Source of the DNA: Klebsiella variicola
GTDB lineage: Bacteria; Pseudomonadota; Gammaproteobacteria; Enterobacterales; Enterobacteriaceae
Assembly: GCF_000828055.2 (NCBI RefSeq)
Contig: NZ_CP010523.2
Location: 3,844,001 to 3,908,000 of the forward strand
DNA: 64,000 nucleotides
Direction of reading: 5' to 3'
The notes under the pieces: model-generated
Told to the model about the DNA's origin: nothing
Database searches by the model: none
What the model saw: the letters and a program-made list of their open reading frames with translations, nothing else
Program-made: the position numbers and the translations under genes
In this document: positions 1 through 9,228 of the stretch, one piece after another
How the letters are laid out: each line of letters begins with the position of its first letter
Position numbering within the stretch: position 1 is the first letter of the stretch

Positions 1-2
1 TG

Positions 3-497
3 GATGATGCGATGCTTTATGAACAGCCCACCGGGCATGTGATCCGCACCCGCAACTGGGCGCAGGCGCTGCCGGAGGATCAGCGCCCGGTCTTCCGCCA
101 GGTCGATTCGCTGGCGCAGGCGGTCCGCGAGGTCAACGCGGTATGGAAATTTGCCCTCACCGATGAAGACATTCCCCGCCTGCAGCGCTTTGCCCGCGAG
201 GTCGGCGAGACGCTGGGCCTGGAATGCGAATGGTCGTGGCACGATCAGGTGGATATCGCGCGCGCCGGCAACAGCAAAGGCAAACGCCTGGCGCAATGGG
301 TGGCCAGCCAGGGGCTGTCGATGCAGGATGTGGTGGCCTTCGGCGATAACTACAACGATCTTAGCATGCTGGAAGCGGCGGGCACTGGGGTGGCGATGGG
401 CAATGCGGTGGACGAGGTGAAAGCCCGCGCCAGGGTGGTCATCGGCGACAATGAGTCCACCAGCATCGCCGAGTTTATCTACCGCCAGCTGCTGTAA
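3..497 (+). CDS. ybhA: YbhA, HAD-type pyridoxal phosphate phosphatase (5' end missing)
   Basis: The reading frame is open from the window edge, so the N-terminal half with the catalytic DxD motif lies outside. What remains is the end of the cap domain and the C-terminal HAD core, with motif IV seen as GDNYNDLSML followed by the typical Gly-Val-Ala-Met-Gly-Asn-Ala stretch of Cof-type phosphatases. The family dephosphorylates pyridoxal 5'-phosphate and some sugar phosphates in the cytosol, using Mg2+. The TAA stop touches the stop of convergent modC with no base between them, so the two transcripts must overlap at their 3' ends. Assignment to YbhA rests on the fragment and on its position beside modC, as in E. 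coli. Confidence 0.85.
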   Translation, partial: DDAMLYEQPTGHVIRTRNWAQALPEDQRPVFRQVDSLAQAVREVNAVWKFALTDEDIPRLQRFAREVGETLGLECEWSWHDQVDIARAGNSKGKRLAQWVASQGLSMQDVVAFGDNYNDLSMLEAAGTGVAMGNAVDEVKARARVVIGDNESTSIAEFIYRQLL

Positions 498-1556
498 TCA
501 GGCGGCGATCGACACGCTTTTGATCTGAGCAAACACCTGCTGACCTGGCGCTATCGCCAGGTCGTCCCGCGCCCATGGGCTAATCCTGGCCCATAGCAGA
601 CGGCCACTCACTCTGAGCTGCACTTCAATCTGTCCGTTGACCTCCAGACACTGAGCCACCTCGGCGCGCAAGATATTGCGGATGCTGGTCCCGGACGGCT
701 GGGCCAGTGTCAGCGAAACGTCCGACGCCTGAATGCGGATCCGTGCGGTGTCGCCTGCGGGACGTTCGAGCCGGTTGACCCACAGCAGCTGGTCGCCCAG
801 CGTCAGAGCCGTCATCGCGTACTGCGGATGCTGCGCGGCGACGGTGGCGCTGAGGATCGTACTCTGCTGTTCCGCCGGCAGCCAGGGGTGCATCACGCTG
901 CTGCTCCAGACCTCCTCCAGCGGACCAAAAGCCTTCACCTTACCGGCCTCCAGCACCAGCACGCGATCGGCCAGATGCTGGATCTCATCCAGTGAGTGGC
1001 TGACGTAGAGCATCGGAATATGGATCTCCTGCGCCAGCCGCTGCAGGTAGGGCAACAGTTCGCGTTTGCGCGGAATATCCAGCGAGGCCAGCGGCTCATC
1101 CAGCAGCAGTAGCTCCGGTGCGGTCAGCAGGGCGCGGCCGATGGCCACTCGCTGCTTTTCGCCGCCGGATAACCGGCCCGGCAGGCGATCCAGCAAGGGC
1201 GCGATCCCCAGCAATTCCACCAGCTTATCGAACTGGCTGACCATGGATTTCGCCATCCCGTAGCGCAGATTACCGCGCACTTTATAGTGGGGAAACAGGC
1301 GCGCGTCCTGAAACACATAGCCGATACGGCGCTGCTCCGGCGCCAGACAGATACGCTGGGCGGTGTCGTTCAGCACCCGGCCGTTGAGCACGATGCGCCC
1401 CGTCTGCGGCCGGGTCAGGCCGCTAATGGCGTTAATCAACGAGGTTTTGCCAGCGCCGGAGACGCCAAAGATGGCGGTGATCCCGCTGGCGGGCAGGGTT
1501 TCACGGATCTGCAGGCAGTGACTGCCGAGGATCTGGGTAAAGTCCAGCTCCAGCAT
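498..1556 (-). CDS. modC: ModC, ATPase of the molybdate ABC transporter
   Basis: A 352-residue cytosolic ATPase that powers molybdate uptake. The N-terminal nucleotide-binding domain has the Walker A motif GVSGAGKTS near residue 32, the signature LSGGEKQR and the Walker B segment [14 protein letters not shown]-terminal molybdate-binding (Mop) domain follows at about residues 290-352. The same frame is open further upstream, but homologues begin at MLELDF. That ATG overlaps none of modB, whose stop is just upstream; an ATG one codon earlier (base 1559) is possible. It is the last gene of modABC. Confidence 0.97.
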   Translation of the reverse strand: MLELDFTQILGSHCLQIRETLPASGITAIFGVSGAGKTSLINAISGLTRPQTGRIVLNGRVLNDTAQRICLAPEQRRIGYVFQDARLFPHYKVRGNLRYGMAKSMVSQFDKLVELLGIAPLLDRLPGRLSGGEKQRVAIGRALLTAPELLLLDEPLASLDIPRKRELLPYLQRLAQEIHIPMLYVSHSLDEIQHLADRVLVLEAGKVKAFGPLEEVWSSSVMHPWLPAEQQSTILSATVAAQHPQYAMTALTLGDQLLWVNRLERPAGDTARIRIQASDVSLTLAQPSGTSIRNILRAEVAQCLEVNGQIEVQLRVSGRLLWARISPWARDDLAIAPGQQVFAQIKSVSIAA

Positions 1557-1558
1557 CA

Positions 1559-2248
1559 TTATCCTCCCATGCGCTGGCGGCTCACGCGGGCCAGCCATTC
1601 CGAAATCAGCAGCGAAACCAGCGCCAGTCCGATGGCGATGAGGCAGAGGCGAGCCGCCGCCCCCTCCCCGCCCGGGGTCTGGATCAAGGTGTACATCGCC
1701 GAAGGCAGGGTGCGCGTTTCGCCGGGAATATTGGAGACGAACGTGATGGTCGCGCCAAACTCCCCTAACGAGCGGGCGAAGGCCAGCACCGTGCCGACAA
1801 TAATCCCCGGCAGAGTCAGCGGTAGCGTAATAGTCATAAACACTCGCCAGCGGCTGGCCCCGAGGGTTCTCGCCGCTTGCTCCAGTTTGACATCCACCCC
1901 TTCCAGCGCCAGGCGAATGGCGCGCACCATCAGCGGGAAAGACATCACCGCCGCCGCCAGCACCGCCCCGCGCCAACTGAAGGCAAAGCTGATGCCGAAC
2001 CAGTCATACAGCCAACTGCCAATAAACCCACGCCGCCCCATGGCCACCAGCAGCAGATACCCCACCACCACCGGCGGCAGCACCAGCGGTAAATGGAGAA
2101 TACTGTCGAGCAGCGCCTTGCCGGGAAAGGTGCGCCGAACCAGCAGCCAGGAAAAAAAGATGCCAAAGGGCAGGCTCAAGGCCACCGCAAGGGAGGAGAC
2201 TTTCAGGCTCAGCAGCACAGCCTGCCATTCGGGTTCGCTCAGAAACAT
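1559..2248 (-). CDS. modB: ModB, permease of the molybdate ABC transporter
   Basis: A 229-residue inner-membrane permease with about five hydrophobic helices. It carries the EAA loop characteristic of ABC importers ([15 protein letters not shown], about residues 140-154), which contacts ModC. It forms the translocation channel that accepts molybdate from periplasmic ModA. The ATG shares one base with the modA stop codon (TGATG), so translation of the two is probably coupled. Length equals that of the E. coli protein. Confidence 0.97.
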   Translation of the reverse strand: MFLSEPEWQAVLLSLKVSSLAVALSLPFGIFFSWLLVRRTFPGKALLDSILHLPLVLPPVVVGYLLLVAMGRRGFIGSWLYDWFGISFAFSWRGAVLAAAVMSFPLMVRAIRLALEGVDVKLEQAARTLGASRWRVFMTITLPLTLPGIIVGTVLAFARSLGEFGATITFVSNIPGETRTLPSAMYTLIQTPGGEGAAARLCLIAIGLALVSLLISEWLARVSRQRMGG

Positions 2249-3021
2249 CAGCGGGTGGTAAATCCGTAACGTTTAAAAATCGCGGACGCTTCCGGCCCTT
2301 TCAGGTAGTCATAGAAAGCGCTCACGGCCGCATTGCGGTGACCATCGACAATCGCCAGCGGGTACTCGACTTTCTGATGCGAGGCCTCCGGGAAGGTGCC
2401 GACCACTTTAACCCCTTTGCTGGCCACGGCATCGGAGCCATAGACAATCCCCAGCGGCGCTTCGTTGCGCTCCACCAGGGCCAGCGCGCCGCGCACGTCT
2501 TCCGCCGGGGCAAGTTTCGGCGACAACGTCTCCCAGGCGCCGAGTTTCTGCAGCGCCTCTTTGGCGTAGATGCCTGCCGGAACGTGCTGCGGATCGCCCA
2601 CCGCCAGACGGCCTCCTTTCAGCAGGCTGGTCCAGTCGGTTTTCTCATCAATGGTAATCGCCCCCTGCGCGCTGGCTTTCGGCGCGACCACCACCAGGCT
2701 GTTGCCAAGCAGGGTGGCTCGGGTTGCCGGGTCGATGGCCTTTTTGTCTGCGGCGTAATCCATCCATTTCTGATCGGCGGAGATAAACAGATCGGCTGGT
2801 GCGCCCGCTTCAATTTGCCGCGCCAGCGTCGACGACGAGGCAAACGACGACACGACATCGACGTTTTTCTCTTTCTTATACGCCTGGGCAATATCCTGCA
2901 TCGCGTTGGTTAACGATGCGGCGGCGAAAACGGTCACTTTCCCCTCTGCCGCCAGCGCCTGACCCGCGACGCACAGCGTGAGTGATACCCCGATAACCCC
3001 GCGTAACCAAGAACCTGCCAT
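2248..3021 (-). CDS. modA: ModA, periplasmic molybdate-binding protein
   Basis: A 257-residue periplasmic substrate-binding protein. It has a Sec signal peptide of about 24 residues ending ALA. The mature part contains FAAASLTNAM and SSFASSSTLA, whose serines line the oxyanion pocket in the family. It delivers molybdate or tungstate to ModBC. It is the first gene of modABC, and a ModE-type palindromic operator lies 19 bases upstream of its start, which accounts for repression when molybdate is plentiful. Confidence 0.97.
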   Translation of the reverse strand: MAGSWLRGVIGVSLTLCVAGQALAAEGKVTVFAAASLTNAMQDIAQAYKKEKNVDVVSSFASSSTLARQIEAGAPADLFISADQKWMDYAADKKAIDPATRATLLGNSLVVVAPKASAQGAITIDEKTDWTSLLKGGRLAVGDPQHVPAGIYAKEALQKLGAWETLSPKLAPAEDVRGALALVERNEAPLGIVYGSDAVASKGVKVVGTFPEASHQKVEYPLAIVDGHRNAAVSAFYDYLKGPEASAIFKRYGFTTR

Positions 3022-3039
3022 CTGAATCTCCTGTCAATG

Positions 3040-3065
3040 CGTTATGTATTCGACAATATAACGAT
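3040..3065 (-). promoter_or_regulatory. ModE operator of modABC
   Basis: A dyad with half-sites CGTTAT (3040-3045) and ATAACGAT (3058-3065) spaced as in the known E. coli modA operator; read on the minus strand it begins ATCGTTATATTGTCG. Molybdate-loaded ModE binds this site and represses modABC. The modE gene lies 400 bases away, divergent. The match is made from memory of the E. coli site. Confidence 0.8.
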
Positions 3066-3135
3066 ATGCAGAGCATTTTTATAGTGACACAGGACAATAA
3101 AACGAAGGGAAATGATACAGGAGGGAAATAGCACA

Positions 3136-3156
3136 GCGCCCGGTTAAACCGGGCGC
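3136..3156 (-). terminator. GC-rich hairpin after acrZ
   Basis: Nine base pairs of GCGCCCGGT/ACCGGGCGC with a TAA loop lie just after the acrZ stop. The following minus-strand sequence is only weakly T-rich, so termination may be partial or may need a factor. It separates acrZ from modA. Confidence 0.5.
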
Positions 3157-3163
3157 CGGGAAA

Positions 3164-3313
3164 TCAATGATTTTGCTGGCTGCGATCTTTGTGGCCTACG
3201 CCGGAGAAGAGGTTGAACACTTCGCCAAGAACGTAAATCAGTCCCAGGATGACCGCCATCACCACCGGTACCATGATGACCGCAAAAACCAGACTTTTCA
3301 AAAGCTCTAACAT
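3164..3313 (-). CDS. acrZ: AcrZ, small membrane protein of the AcrAB-TolC efflux pump
   Basis: A 49-residue protein that starts [14 protein letters not shown] and ends SQQNH. It is one hydrophobic helix (about residues 7-30) followed by a short polar tail with GEVFN. It closely resembles E. coli AcrZ (YbhT), which binds AcrB in the inner membrane and changes its drug preference. It sits between modE and modA on the modA strand, as in E. coli, with its own hairpin behind it. Confidence 0.95.
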   Translation of the reverse strand: MLELLKSLVFAVIMVPVVMAVILGLIYVLGEVFNLFSGVGHKDRSQQNH

Positions 3314-3466
3314 GGTTCACTCCAGATAGTATGATTTGCTGATTGTAACGGTTTCAGCCGAAAAAACACGCCCCATTTGTGCGGTGGGTAATGACAAAAC
3401 CGCGCACAGAGGTTTTGCAAGCGGGTGACTATCGGTCACAATACCCTTTTTTGTCAGGAAACGATT

Positions 3467-4255
3467 ATGCAGGCCGAAATTCTTCTTACCCTTAAGCTAC
3501 AGCAGCGCCTGTTTGCCGATCCCCGGCGGATCGCCCTGCTCAAACAAATTGACCAGACCGGTTCGATAAGCCAGGGGGCCAAGCACGCGGGTATCAGCTA
3601 CAAAAGCGCGTGGGATGCCATCAACGAGATGAACCAGCTCAGCGAACAACCGCTGGTGGATCGCGCCACCGGCGGTAAAGGCGGCGGCGGCGCAGTGCTG
3701 ACCCGCTATGGGCAGCGGCTGATCCAACTGTACGATCTGCTGGCGCAGATCCAGCAGAAAGCGTTTGATGTGCTCAGCGATGACGATGCCCTGCCGCTGG
3801 ACAGCCTGCTGGCGGCCATCTCACGCTTTTCCCTGCAGACCAGCGCCCGCAACCAGTGGTTCGGCACCATTACCGGCCGCGATCGCCAGCAGGTGCAGCA
3901 GCACGTCGAGGTACTGCTGGCCGACGGGCAGACGCGCCTGACCGTCGCCATCACCGCACAAAGCGCTGAGAAACTGGGGCTCGATGAGGGCCAGGAGGTG
4001 CTGGTCCTGCTGAAGGCGCCCTGGGTCGGCATCACCCTCGACCCCGCCGTGGCCCGCCAGGCCGATAACCAGTTGTCGGGTCGTATCAGCCATATCGAAT
4101 GCGGGTCCGGGCAGTGCGAAGTACTGATGACGCTGGCCGACGGTCAGACCCTGTGCGCCACTCTGCCACAGGCGCAGACGTCTGGCCTGGCGGAAGGGAC
4201 GGAGGCGATAGCTTACTTCAATGCCGATCGCATCATTCTCGCGACGTTATGCTGA
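3467..4255 (+). CDS. modE: ModE, molybdate-responsive transcriptional regulator
   Basis: A 262-residue DNA-binding regulator. The N-terminal winged helix-turn-helix (about residues 1-110) contains the GSISQGAKHAGISYKSAW helix-turn-helix and the GGKGGGGA turn. Two Mop-type molybdate-binding domains follow (about residues 125-262). An open frame extends 14 codons further upstream, but homologues start at MQAEILL, which follows an AGGAAACG ribosome-binding site. With molybdate bound, it represses modABC and activates molybdoenzyme genes. It is followed by modF. Confidence 0.96.
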   Translation: MQAEILLTLKLQQRLFADPRRIALLKQIDQTGSISQGAKHAGISYKSAWDAINEMNQLSEQPLVDRATGGKGGGGAVLTRYGQRLIQLYDLLAQIQQKAFDVLSDDDALPLDSLLAAISRFSLQTSARNQWFGTITGRDRQQVQQHVEVLLADGQTRLTVAITAQSAEKLGLDEGQEVLVLLKAPWVGITLDPAVARQADNQLSGRISHIECGSGQCEVLMTLADGQTLCATLPQAQTSGLAEGTEAIAYFNADRIILATLC

Positions 4256-4322
4256 CCCCATTGACATTACGCGCCCGAAGTCGTATCCCTGATGCACATC
4301 GCTGCAAAAAATGGGATACATC

Positions 4323-5795
4323 ATGTCATCATTGCAAATTTCGCAAGGCACGTTTCGCCTGAGCGATACAAAAACCTTAAAAATAGACCAGCTGAACCTG
4401 AGAGCGGGTCAAAGCTGGGCGTTTGTCGGTAGCAACGGCAGCGGCAAATCCGCCCTCGCGCGGGCTCTGGCTGGCGACCTGACCCTGCTCAGCGGCCAGC
4501 ACGAAAGCCACTTCTCCCGCGTAACCCGCCTCTCCTTCGAGCAGTTGCAGAAGCTGGTCAGCGACGAGTGGCAGCGCAATAACACCGACCTGCTCAGCCC
4601 CGGCGAAGAAGACACCGGCCGCACCACCGCAGAGATTATCCAGGATGAGGTAAAAGATCCTGCCCGCTGCGCGCGCCTGGCCGAACAGTTTGGCATCAGC
4701 GCCCTGCTGGACCGCCGGTTTAAGTACCTGTCGACCGGGGAAACGCGTAAGACCCTGCTGTGTCAGGCCCTGATGACCGATCCGCAACTGCTGATCCTCG
4801 ACGAACCTTTCGACGGCCTCGACGTCAACTCCCGCCAGCAGCTGGCTGCCCTGCTGGCCGACCTGCACCGCGCCGGCATCACCCTGGTGCTGGTCCTCAA
4901 CCGCTTCGATGAGATCCCGGAGTTTGTACAATTCGCCGGCGTGCTGGCTGACTGCACCCTCAGCGAGACCGGCGAGAAGTCTTCCCTGCTGCAGCAGGCG
5001 CTGGTCGCCCAGCTGGCGCACAGTGAAAAACTGGACGGCATCACCCTGCCGGAGCCGGATGTTCCACCAGCCCGTCATGCGCTGGCAGACTCGGCGCCGC
5101 GTATCGTGCTCAATGACGGTGTGGTCTCCTACAACGATCGCCCGGTCATCAATCACCTCTCATGGACCGTGAACCCGGGCGAACACTGGCAGATCGTAGG
5201 CCCCAACGGCGCCGGTAAATCCACGCTGCTGAGCCTTATCACCGGCGATCATCCGCAGGGTTACAGCAACGATCTGACGCTCTTTGGCCGCCGTCGCGGC
5301 AGCGGTGAGACCATCTGGGATATTAAAAAGCATATCGGCTACGTCAGTAGCAGCCTGCATCTGGACTACCGGGTCAGCACCAACGTCCGCAACGTCATCC
5401 TGTCGGGCTATTTTGACTCTATCGGCATTTATCAGGCGGTCTCGGACAAGCAACACAAGCTGGTGCAACAGTGGCTGGATATTCTCGGCATTGATAAACG
5501 CACTGCCGACGCGCCGTTTCATAGCCTGTCGTGGGGCCAGCAGCGGCTGGCGCTTATCGTTCGCGCGCTGGTGAAGCATCCGACCCTGCTGATCCTCGAT
5601 GAACCGCTGCAGGGGCTGGATCCCCTCAATCGCCAGCTGGTGCGTCGCTTTGTCGACGTGTTGATTGGCGAAGGAGCCACACAGCTGCTGTTTGTCTCGC
5701 ACCATGCGGAAGATGCCCCGGACTGTATTACCCATCGCCTGGCGTTCGTTCCCAGTGGAGACGGTTACACTTATCAGCTCGGTCCTGTGGCCTGA
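4323..5795 (+). CDS. modF: ModF, tandem ABC ATPase linked to molybdate genes
   Basis: A 490-residue soluble protein made of two fused ABC nucleotide-binding domains. The first has Walker A GSNGSGKS near residue 36 and Walker B LLILDEPFDGLD; the second has GPNGAGKS near residue 295, SLSWGQQRLAL as its signature and LLILDEPLQGLD. It has no membrane segments. Its exact role is unknown, and it is not required for ModABC transport in E. coli. It follows modE by 67 bases and probably shares its mRNA. The start at MSSLQIS matches homologues; an ATG four codons earlier is less likely. Confidence 0.95.
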   Translation: MSSLQISQGTFRLSDTKTLKIDQLNLRAGQSWAFVGSNGSGKSALARALAGDLTLLSGQHESHFSRVTRLSFEQLQKLVSDEWQRNNTDLLSPGEEDTGRTTAEIIQDEVKDPARCARLAEQFGISALLDRRFKYLSTGETRKTLLCQALMTDPQLLILDEPFDGLDVNSRQQLAALLADLHRAGITLVLVLNRFDEIPEFVQFAGVLADCTLSETGEKSSLLQQALVAQLAHSEKLDGITLPEPDVPPARHALADSAPRIVLNDGVVSYNDRPVINHLSWTVNPGEHWQIVGPNGAGKSTLLSLITGDHPQGYSNDLTLFGRRRGSGETIWDIKKHIGYVSSSLHLDYRVSTNVRNVILSGYFDSIGIYQAVSDKQHKLVQQWLDILGIDKRTADAPFHSLSWGQQRLALIVRALVKHPTLLILDEPLQGLDPLNRQLVRRFVDVLIGEGATQLLFVSHHAEDAPDCITHRLAFVPSGDGYTYQLGPVA

Positions 5796-5910
5796 TGCCC
5801 CCTGCCGGGGGTCGAAAGATCCCTGGTATTTTTCAGAAAAATAGCGGCAAAACCACCTAACCATCTGTATTAAAGATAAAAAATTTTAATTTATGTCGTT
5901 TCACCATCAA

Positions 5911-5926
5911 GTGTAAACGATTCCAC
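5911..5926 (+). promoter_or_regulatory. GalR/GalS external operator (OE) of galETKM
   Basis: GTGTAAACGATTCCAC is the classic gal external operator, identical to the E. coli sequence as I recall it. It pairs with the internal operator inside galE at 6024-6039, 113 bases away centre to centre, the arrangement that allows GalR-mediated looping. Confidence 0.88.
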
Positions 5927-5936
5927 TAACTTGCCC

Positions 5937-5972
5937 TGTGTCACACTTTTCACTTCTTTGATATGCTATCTT
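5937..5972 (+). promoter_or_regulatory. gal promoter with CRP site
   Basis: TGTGTCACACTTTTCA (from 5937) resembles the imperfect CRP site of the E. coli gal promoter. TATGCTAT at 5962-5969 is the -10 element of P1. The overlapping P1/P2 arrangement of E. coli is probably retained. Confidence 0.75.
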
Positions 5973-6004
5973 CCTCATACACGATAAGCCGAATGGAGCG
6001 AATC

Positions 6005-7021
6005 ATGAAAGTTCTGGTTACAGGTGGTAGCGGTTACATTGGAAGTCATACCTGCGTTCAACTGCTGCAGCAGGGACATGAGGTGGTGATCCTCGACAAT
6101 CTCTGCAACAGCAAGCGCAGCGTACTGCCGGTGATTGAGCGTCTCGGCGGCAAAGAAGCCACCTTTATTGAAGGCGATATTCGTAACGAAGCGCTGATGA
6201 CGGAGATCCTCCACGATCACGCCATTGAGGCGGTGATCCACTTCGCCGGGCTGAAAGCCGTCGGGGAGTCCGTCGCCAAGCCGCTGGAATATTACGACAA
6301 TAACGTCACCGGCACACTGAAATTAGTTTCTGCCATGCGCGCCGCGGGCGTGAAGAACTTCATCTTTAGCTCCTCAGCTACCGTCTACGGCGACCAGCCG
6401 AAAATCCCATATGTCGAAAGCTTCCCGACCGGCACCCCGCAAAGCCCTTACGGCAAAAGCAAGCTGATGGTGGAGCAGATCCTGACCGACCTGCAGAAAG
6501 CCCAGCCGGAGTGGAGCATTGCCCTGCTGCGCTACTTCAACCCGGTCGGTGCCCACCCGTCGGGCGACATGGGGGAAGACCCGCAGGGGATCCCAAACAA
6601 CCTGATGCCGTACATCGCCCAGGTCGCCGTTGGTCGTCGCGACTCGCTGGCCGTCTTTGGTAACGACTACCCGACCGAGGATGGCACCGGCGTACGCGAT
6701 TATATCCACGTGATGGACCTCGCCGATGGCCACGTCGCGGCCATGGAAAAGCTGGCTGACAAAGCCGGGGTCCATATCTACAACCTTGGCGCCGGCGTCG
6801 GCAGCAGCGTGCTCGACGTGGTCAATGCTTTCAGCAAGGCCTGCGGCAAACCCATTAACTACCATTTCGCGCCGCGCCGCGATGGCGACCTCCCGGCCTA
6901 CTGGGCGGATGCCGCCAAGGCCGACCGCGAGCTGAACTGGCGCGTGACGCGCAACCTGGACGAAATGGCGCAGGACACCTGGCACTGGCAGTCCCGCCAT
7001 CCGCAGGGTTATCCAGACTAA
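6005..7021 (+). CDS. galE: GalE, UDP-glucose 4-epimerase
   Basis: A 338-residue short-chain dehydrogenase-type epimerase that interconverts UDP-galactose and UDP-glucose in the Leloir pathway and supplies UDP-galactose for surface polysaccharides. The NAD-binding motif TGGSGYIGSH lies at residues 6-15. The catalytic Ser (SSSATVYG) and the YGKSK Tyr-Lys pair near residue 149 are present. The start at MKVLVT follows GGAGCG; an upstream in-frame ATG at 5963 lies in the promoter. It is the first gene of galETKM and holds the internal GalR operator. Confidence 0.98.
   Translation: MKVLVTGGSGYIGSHTCVQLLQQGHEVVILDNLCNSKRSVLPVIERLGGKEATFIEGDIRNEALMTEILHDHAIEAVIHFAGLKAVGESVAKPLEYYDNNVTGTLKLVSAMRAAGVKNFIFSSSATVYGDQPKIPYVESFPTGTPQSPYGKSKLMVEQILTDLQKAQPEWSIALLRYFNPVGAHPSGDMGEDPQGIPNNLMPYIAQVAVGRRDSLAVFGNDYPTEDGTGVRDYIHVMDLADGHVAAMEKLADKAGVHIYNLGAGVGSSVLDVVNAFSKACGKPINYHFAPRRDGDLPAYWADAAKADRELNWRVTRNLDEMAQDTWHWQSRHPQGYPD
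6024..6039 (+). promoter_or_regulatory. GalR/GalS internal operator (OI) within galE
   Basis: GTGGTAGCGGTTACAT lies inside the GalE NAD-binding motif codons. It is the known internal gal operator of E. coli and forms the second anchor of the repression loop with the operator at 5911. Confidence 0.85.
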
Positions 7022-7030
7022 GGAACCTTC

Positions 7031-8077
7031 ATGAGCGTATTTAACCCCGTTGACCATCCACATCGTCGTTATAACCCGTTAACCGGGCAGTGGATTCTGG
7101 TTTCTCCGCATCGCGCCAAGCGCCCCTGGCAGGGGGCGCAGGAAACGCCGGCAAAACAGACCTTGCCAGCCCACGATCCGGACTGTTTCCTGTGCCCAGG
7201 TAATACCCGGGTCACCGGCGACACCAACCCGAATTACACCGGTACCTATGTGTTTACCAACGACTTTGCGGCCCTGATGACCGACACTCCGGACGCACCG
7301 GAGAGTGACGATCCGCTGATGCGCTGTCAGAGCGCGCGCGGCACCAGTCGGGTGATCTGCTTCTCGCCAGACCACAGCAAAACGCTGCCGGAACTGAGCC
7401 CTGAAGCGCTGGAAGGCGTGGTTAAAGCGTGGCAGGAACAGACCGCGGACCTCGGGAAAAGCTACCCGTGGGTCCAGGTCTTTGAAAACAAAGGGGCAGC
7501 GATGGGCTGCTCCAACCCTCACCCGCATGGTCAGGTGTGGGCCAATAGCTTCCTGCCCAATGAAGCGGAACGGGAAGACCGTCTGCAGAAAGAGTATTAC
7601 GCCGAACAGGGTCAGCCGATGCTGCTGGACTATGTTCAGCGCGAACTGGCCGACGGCAGCCGCACGGTGGTGGACACCGAGCACTGGCTGGCGGTCGTGC
7701 CCTACTGGGCCGCCTGGCCATTCGAAACGCTGCTGTTGCCGAAAGCGCACGTGCAGCGTATTACCGATCTCACCGACGCCCAGCGCAGCGATCTGGCGCT
7801 GGCGTTGAAAAAGCTGACCAGCCGTTACGACAACCTGTTCCAGTGCTCATTCCCCTACTCCATGGGCTGGCACGGCGCGCCGTTTAACGACGAAGACCAT
7901 CACCACTGGCAGCTGCATGCCCACTTTTATCCGCCGCTGCTGCGCTCCGCGACGGTCCGCAAGTTTATGGTTGGCTATGAAATGCTGGCCGAAACCCAGC
8001 GCGATCTGACCGCCGAGCAAGCTGCCGAACGACTGCGTGCCGTCAGCGACGTCCATTTTCGTGAATCCGGAGTGTAA
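7031..8077 (+). CDS. galT: GalT, galactose-1-phosphate uridylyltransferase
   Basis: A 348-residue HIT-superfamily enzyme that exchanges UMP between UDP-glucose and galactose 1-phosphate. The active-site segment [10 protein letters not shown] (about residues 162-171) holds the nucleophilic His that carries the UMP. Metal-binding Cys and His residues (DCFLCPGN near the N-terminus and further His-rich stretches) are present. It begins nine bases after galE behind AAGGAACC. Its TAA stop overlaps the first of two ATGs in front of galK. Confidence 0.98.
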   Translation: MSVFNPVDHPHRRYNPLTGQWILVSPHRAKRPWQGAQETPAKQTLPAHDPDCFLCPGNTRVTGDTNPNYTGTYVFTNDFAALMTDTPDAPESDDPLMRCQSARGTSRVICFSPDHSKTLPELSPEALEGVVKAWQEQTADLGKSYPWVQVFENKGAAMGCSNPHPHGQVWANSFLPNEAEREDRLQKEYYAEQGQPMLLDYVQRELADGSRTVVDTEHWLAVVPYWAAWPFETLLLPKAHVQRITDLTDAQRSDLALALKKLTSRYDNLFQCSFPYSMGWHGAPFNDEDHHHWQLHAHFYPPLLRSATVRKFMVGYEMLAETQRDLTAEQAAERLRAVSDVHFRESGV

Positions 8078-8079
8078 TG

Positions 8080-9228
8080 ATGAGTCTGAAAGAGAAAACC
8101 CAAACCCTGTTTGCTGACGCCTTCGGTTATCCGGCCAGCCATGTCATTCAGGCGCCAGGCCGCGTCAACCTGATCGGCGAGCATACCGATTACAACGACG
8201 GTTTTGTGCTGCCCTGCGCCATCGACTACCAGACGGTGATCAGCTGTGCGCCGCGCGACGATCGTACGGTGCGGGTGATTGCCGCCGATTACGACAATCA
8301 GACCGATGAGTTCTCTCTCGACGCGCCGATTATCAGCCACGATACCCAGCAGTGGTCGAACTATGTCCGCGGCGTGGTAAAGCATCTGCAGCAGCGGAAC
8401 AACCACTTTGGCGGCGCGGATCTGGTGATCAGCGGCAATGTACCGCAGGGTGCGGGGTTAAGCTCCTCAGCCTCGCTGGAAGTCGCCGTCGGCACCGTGT
8501 TCCAGCAGCTCTATCATCTGCCGCTGGATGGCGCGCAAATCGCCCTCAACGGCCAGGAGGCGGAAAACCAGTTTGTCGGCTGCAACTGCGGCATCATGGA
8601 TCAGCTGATTTCGGCGCTGGGCAAAAAAGACCACGCGCTGCTGATCGACTGCCGTTCGCTGGGCACCAAAGCCGTCTCGATGCCGAAAGGCGTGGCGGTG
8701 GTGATCATCAACAGCAACTTTAAGCGCACCCTCGTCGGCAGCGAGTACAACACCCGTCGTGAACAGTGCGAAACCGGCGCGCGCTTCTTCCAGCAGCCCG
8801 CCCTGCGCGATGTTACCCTCGAGCAATTTAACGCCGTCGCCCATGAGCTGGATCCGGTCGTCGCGAAGCGCGTACGCCATGTGCTGACTGAGAATGCCCG
8901 CACCGTGGAAGCCGCCAGCGCCCTCGAAAAAGGCGACCTGAAGCGGATGGGTGAGCTGATGGCCGAATCCCATGCCTCGATGCGCGATGATTTCGAGATC
9001 ACCGTCCCGCAGATCGACACTCTGGTGGAGATCGTTAAGGCCACGATCGGTGATAAAGGCGGCGTACGCATGACCGGCGGCGGCTTTGGCGGCTGCGTGG
9101 TAGCGCTGGTCCCGGAAGATCTGGTCGATACCGTTCAGCAGGCCGTTGCTAAAACGTATGAAGCGAAAACCGGTATTAAAGAGACATTCTATGTCTGCAA
9201 ACCGTCACAGGGGGCAGGCCAATGGTAA
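8080..9228 (+). CDS. galK: GalK, galactokinase
   Basis: A 382-residue GHMP kinase that phosphorylates galactose with ATP. The galactokinase signature [16 protein letters not shown] is near residue 27 and the ATP-binding loop [13 protein letters not shown] near residue 128; a C-terminal GGGFGGC motif is present. An ATG at 8077 overlaps the galT stop, but homologues begin MSLKEK at 8080. The 3' end overlaps galM by seven bases, which suggests coupled translation. Confidence 0.97.
   Translation: MSLKEKTQTLFADAFGYPASHVIQAPGRVNLIGEHTDYNDGFVLPCAIDYQTVISCAPRDDRTVRVIAADYDNQTDEFSLDAPIISHDTQQWSNYVRGVVKHLQQRNNHFGGADLVISGNVPQGAGLSSSASLEVAVGTVFQQLYHLPLDGAQIALNGQEAENQFVGCNCGIMDQLISALGKKDHALLIDCRSLGTKAVSMPKGVAVVIINSNFKRTLVGSEYNTRREQCETGARFFQQPALRDVTLEQFNAVAHELDPVVAKRVRHVLTENARTVEAASALEKGDLKRMGELMAESHASMRDDFEITVPQIDTLVEIVKATIGDKGGVRMTGGGFGGCVVALVPEDLVDTVQQAVAKTYEAKTGIKETFYVCKPSQGAGQW

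Noticed and set aside
1287..2261. A 324-codon plus-strand frame across modC and modB
   Set aside because: It is antisense to two genes with clear ABC transporter motifs and has no family resemblance.
5798..5811. CCCCC/GGGGG hairpin after modF as a terminator
   Set aside because: Five base pairs and no T-run; too weak to support.
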